Shown: positions 62,205-64,000 of the stretch, one piece after another
How positions within the stretch are numbered: position 1 is the stretch's first letter
Layout of the letters: each line of letters starts with the position of its first letter
NCBI GenBank assembly: GCA_036310005.1
Contig: JAXJSP010000039.1
Span: forward strand, 1 to 64,000
Reading direction: 5' to 3'
Origin: JAXJSP01 sp036310005
Lineage (GTDB): Bacteria; Bacillota; Clostridia; Oscillospirales; Acutalibacteraceae
Length of the DNA stretch: 64,000 bases
Notes under the pieces: generated by a model
What the model saw: only the letters and a program-made list of their open reading frames with translations
What the model was told of the DNA's origin: nothing
Database searches by the model: none
Program-made: the position numbers and the translations under genes

Positions 62205-62230
62205 ACCCGACAGAATAAACTCTGTCGGGT
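62205..62230 (-). terminator. Intercistronic hairpin between metQ and metN
   Basis: ACCCGACAGA (62205-62214) pairs with TCTGTCGGGT (62221-62230), loop ATAAAC. No T run follows on the minus strand, so it may lower or stabilise rather than fully stop transcription, favouring the binding protein over metN and metI. Confidence 0.55.
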
Positions 62231-62241
62231 TTACCATTTAA

Positions 62242-63093
62242 TTATTTTATTGCATCAAGAGAAGTCTGTTTACCGCCGTAAATTCCGAGAGGCTCAACAT
62301 GAATTTGTGCTACGCTTACAATATGAGTTCCATTTTCGGAATTAAAATCATCGAGATACGGTACATGTTGGAAGTAGTTTGCATCTATTTCTCCGCTTTC
62401 AACTACATTATTAGGTTGAACGTAATCGGTAAATTCTTTAATTTCAAGAGTAATTTTCTTTTCTGCTAAAATAGTTTTTGCAACTTCAAGAATTTCAGCG
62501 TGTGGTGTTGGTGATGCAGCAACAGAAACTGTTTTTCCCGAAAGAGCTGCATAATCAATCGATGAATCGAAACCGTCGGTCGGATTATCTACAACAGATA
62601 CAACTGCTCCGTCATATTCGCTTGCAATAAAATCTGCAACTTTTTGGCTTTCAAGGGCTGCTACAAGCGCCTTGATAATATCGGAGTTTTCATTACCCTC
62701 TTTTACAGCGAGTATATTTCCGTAAGCCGATGATGAACCTTCAAGGCCAAGAGCGTCCTTTGTAGGATTAAGGTCTGCTTCAATAGCGTAGTTAGAATTG
62801 ATTACTGCATAGTCAACATCTTTTAAAACATTCGGAAGCTGTGCTGCTTCTACTTCTTTAAATTCGATATTGTGCGGATTTTCTTCAACATCAAGAGGTG
62901 TTGCGCTTATGCCTGCACCGTCTTTTAACTTAATAACGCCTAAATCTTCAAGTAAGAGCAACGCTCTGGCTTCATTAGTAGTGTCGTTAGGAATTGCAAT
63001 TGTAATTTTGTCTGAATTACCGCAAGCGGTAAGTGAAAATGCTGTTGTGATAGCAAGAACTGTAATAAGTAAAAGTGAAATTATTTTTTTCAT
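62242..63093 (-). CDS. metQ: Methionine-binding lipoprotein
   Basis: A 283-residue NlpA/MetQ-family solute-binding lipoprotein. The signal MKKIISLLLITVLAITTAF with lipobox LTACGN (Cys24) is clear. VEENPHNIEFKEVEAAQLP, ADLNPTKDALGLEGS and NYFQHVPYLDDF are family blocks. It delivers methionine to MetNI. It is the first gene of metQNI and follows a long leader of about 470 nt holding two small ORFs. Confidence 0.93.
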   Translation of the reverse strand: MKKIISLLLITVLAITTAFSLTACGNSDKITIAIPNDTTNEARALLLLEDLGVIKLKDGAGISATPLDVEENPHNIEFKEVEAAQLPNVLKDVDYAVINSNYAIEADLNPTKDALGLEGSSSAYGNILAVKEGNENSDIIKALVAALESQKVADFIASEYDGAVVSVVDNPTDGFDSSIDYAALSGKTVSVAASPTPHAEILEVAKTILAEKKITLEIKEFTDYVQPNNVVESGEIDANYFQHVPYLDDFNSENGTHIVSVAQIHVEPLGIYGGKQTSLDAIK

Positions 63094-63236
63094 GGTTATT
63101 ATCTCCTTAATTAATTTATTAATAATTATTTTTCCGCCTTTTGACCTTGAATTTATTTTCGTATTTTTTATAACGACTAAAAAGCGGATATGTTTATGTT
63201 TTAGATTTTCTGATTTTTATAACAAATAAATTTGAT

Positions 63237-63302
63237 TTACTTATTACACATTCGTCCGAAACGAAAATTCGCTCTTACGAGTTTTTCAAAATAGTTTTCC
63301 AT
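63237..63302 (-). CDS. Second leader ORF (21 codons)
   Basis: A 21-residue ORF, start MENYFEKLVRANF, with GGAGGG at nine-base spacing, lying right after the leader terminator hairpin. Its sequence is not Met-rich and I recognise no family. It might be a translated leader element, or chance. The remaining 143 bp to metQ hold no other clear element. Confidence 0.4.
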   Translation of the reverse strand: MENYFEKLVRANFRFGRMCNK

Positions 63303-63318
63303 AGGTTTTTACCCTCCA

Positions 63319-63359
63319 TAAAAATAATAATCGGAAGACTCCGACGAAGTCTCCCGATT
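63319..63359 (-). terminator. Leader terminator hairpin upstream of metQ
   Basis: On the minus-strand RNA 12 bp pair, AAUCGGGAGACU with AGUCUUCCGAUU (63359-63348 with 63340-63329, one G-U), loop of 7, followed by ATTATTTTTA. The pair is only complete on the minus strand (plus strand has an A-C mismatch), so it acts in metQ-direction transcripts. Confidence 0.7.
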
Positions 63360-63384
63360 GTAAACAAATATAATTGTGCAAAAT

Positions 63385-63519
63385 TTAAGCGGCACAAAAG
63401 TTTACTTCTGAATAGGAGAACATATCGGATATTTTGGCATAAGAAGTCATGCACATACACCAAGTCTGCATGCACATTTCCATCATCATCATTACATTAC
63501 AAAAGCCAAACTTATTCAT
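63385..63519 (-). CDS. Met/Cys-rich 44-residue ORF, candidate methionine leader peptide
   Basis: A 44-codon ORF with AAAGGAG at eight-base spacing (63528-63534). It encodes ten Met and five Cys; the central run is VMMMMEMCMQTWCMCM (residues 9-24), including four consecutive Met codons. It is preceded by a -35/-10 pair and followed, 26 bp after its stop, by a terminator hairpin, then metQNI, the methionine importer operon. This is the layout of a ribosome-mediated attenuation leader. A Met/Cys-rich metal-binding peptide is the alternative. Methionine control in Firmicutes more usually uses S-box or T-box RNA, neither of which I can see here. Confidence 0.65.
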   Translation of the reverse strand: MNKFGFCNVMMMMEMCMQTWCMCMTSYAKISDMFSYSEVNFCAA

Positions 63520-63566
63520 AAGATGTTCTCCTTTCGTTTTTATTTCCTACCACTTAGGTTGGTATT

Positions 63567-63595
63567 AGTTTATCACCAAATATTTAATTTGTCAA
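63567..63595 (-). promoter_or_regulatory. Promoter of the metQ leader
   Basis: On the minus strand TTGACA (63595-63590), 17-bp spacer, TAAACT (63572-63567). A short 5' hairpin TACCA/TGGTA (63564-63560 with 63552-63548) follows. Confidence 0.65.
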
Positions 63596-63673
63596 TAGGA
63601 AAATGAAAATTTTTCAAAAAAATTTTTTGTCTGCAAAGTTACAAGTTATTATAAGTTGTAAAATGAAGTATTT

Positions 63674-64000
63674 TTATTCGTTTAAATGGGCAATCAAATT
63701 ATCTAACAATTTCTCTGCGTTTTTCATATTTTGCACTGATTTAGCATTATCTTTATTAATTTTTCGCTTTGTAAAATAAGTGTTGGTTGTTATAAAAGGC
63801 GAATTATAATTACTGTTAACATATTCGGCAAATTCCGTATCATTTAAATTATATGCAGTACTGTCTTTATCATCAAATTTATCATACGTATCAAAAATTA
63901 CTACTTTATTATTCATTTCATCATAAAAACCATCATCAACTATATAAAGCATAATTTCGTTTCTGAAAGACTCTGCTTGCATTTTTGAAGATGCTGCCTT
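63674..64000 (-). CDS. Partial CDS running off the window edge
   Basis: An open frame of 109 codons is present on the minus strand from the window edge to a stop at 63674. The visible part contains the stretches FRNEIMLYIVDDGFYDEM and KVVIFDTYDKFDDKD and an Asn-rich, Lys-rich C-terminus. The codons before the first ATG (63982) are open to the edge and that ATG lacks a ribosome-binding site, so the true start lies beyond. No family recognised; the segment near the edge (KAASSKMQAES) could be a processed secreted protein. Confidence 0.5.
   Translation of the reverse strand, partial: KAASSKMQAESFRNEIMLYIVDDGFYDEMNNKVVIFDTYDKFDDKDSTAYNLNDTEFAEYVNSNYNSPFITTNTYFTKRKINKDNAKSVQNMKNAEKLLDNLIAHLNE

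Noticed and set aside
63275..63475. Minus-strand ORF of 66 codons in another frame of the metQ leader
   Set aside because: It runs through the terminator hairpin and overlaps the Met-rich ORF in a different frame with no good start signal.
63094..63595. S-box (SAM) or T-box leader for metQNI
   Set aside because: No S-box core and no T-box AGGGTGGNACCGCG sequence is present in the leader.

Overview
The window is AT-rich DNA from a low-GC Gram-positive bacterium, most likely an anaerobic, spore-forming member of the Clostridia, perhaps a gut or rumen Oscillospiraceae/Lachnospiraceae-type organism (inference). Evidence: sporulation genes (a PdaB-like deacetylase, gpr, yqfC, yqfD, ylbJ), oxygen-sensitive enzymes (a glycyl radical enzyme with its activase, an NfnAB-type transhydrogenase), strong AGGAGG ribosome-binding sites with frequent TTG/GTG starts, and genes for plant cell-wall sugar use. 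I see no rRNA, CRISPR array, prophage or intact insertion sequence.

Layout. 1-1.5 kb: a flavin-reductase-like gene and a sugar isomerase-like gene. 1.5-6.6 kb (minus): GH10 xylanase, enolase-superfamily dehydratase, RraA-type aldolase, short-chain dehydrogenase and UlaG-like lactonase, together a possible oxidative sugar-acid route. 6.7-13.7 kb: three AraC-type regulators and the hexuronate operon uxaB-uxaA-uxaC. 13.8-16.9 kb (minus): nfnAB-type genes and a PdaB-like deacetylase. 17.2-18.3 kb: an HPr-kinase-like ATPase with an S24/S26-type peptidase. 18.3-24.7 kb (minus): a five-gene glycyl radical enzyme operon of unknown substrate, with a divergent AraC regulator. 26.4-37.7 kb (plus): a long housekeeping operon, ruvCAB, methyltransferase, ecfA1-ecfA2-ecfT, truA, DUF5711-like, cvpA, pgsA and a ClpE-like ATPase, then tRNA-Gly. 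37.8-39.7 kb (minus): metallophosphoesterase and rmuC. 39.8-44.2 kb: a probable structured RNA, then two secreted proteins (CHAP and transglutaminase) with near-identical C-terminal repeats, then tRNA-Arg. 44.8-49.7 kb: rpsT, a lipoprotein, nrdR, a SLOG-like gene, gpr and glyA. 50-57.4 kb (minus): yqfC-yqfD-phoH-ybeY-era-yqzL-recO-mutS2, with ylbJ divergent. 58.5-63.6 kb: a small Cys protein, pdxST and metQNI. A 44-codon, methionine- and cysteine-rich ORF lies in the metQ leader.

The genes form three functional groups: xylan and uronate breakdown under AraC control (left third), core DNA repair/translation/sporulation operons in conserved order (middle and right), and small uncharacterised systems between them. 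The four most interesting items are the Met/Cys-rich leader peptide with a terminator hairpin upstream of metQNI, the promoter-to-terminator structured RNA at 39862-40053, the glycyl radical enzyme operon, and the xylanase-linked dehydrogenase/lactonase/dehydratase/aldolase set. All functional assignments come from motif recognition by eye; no database search was run.
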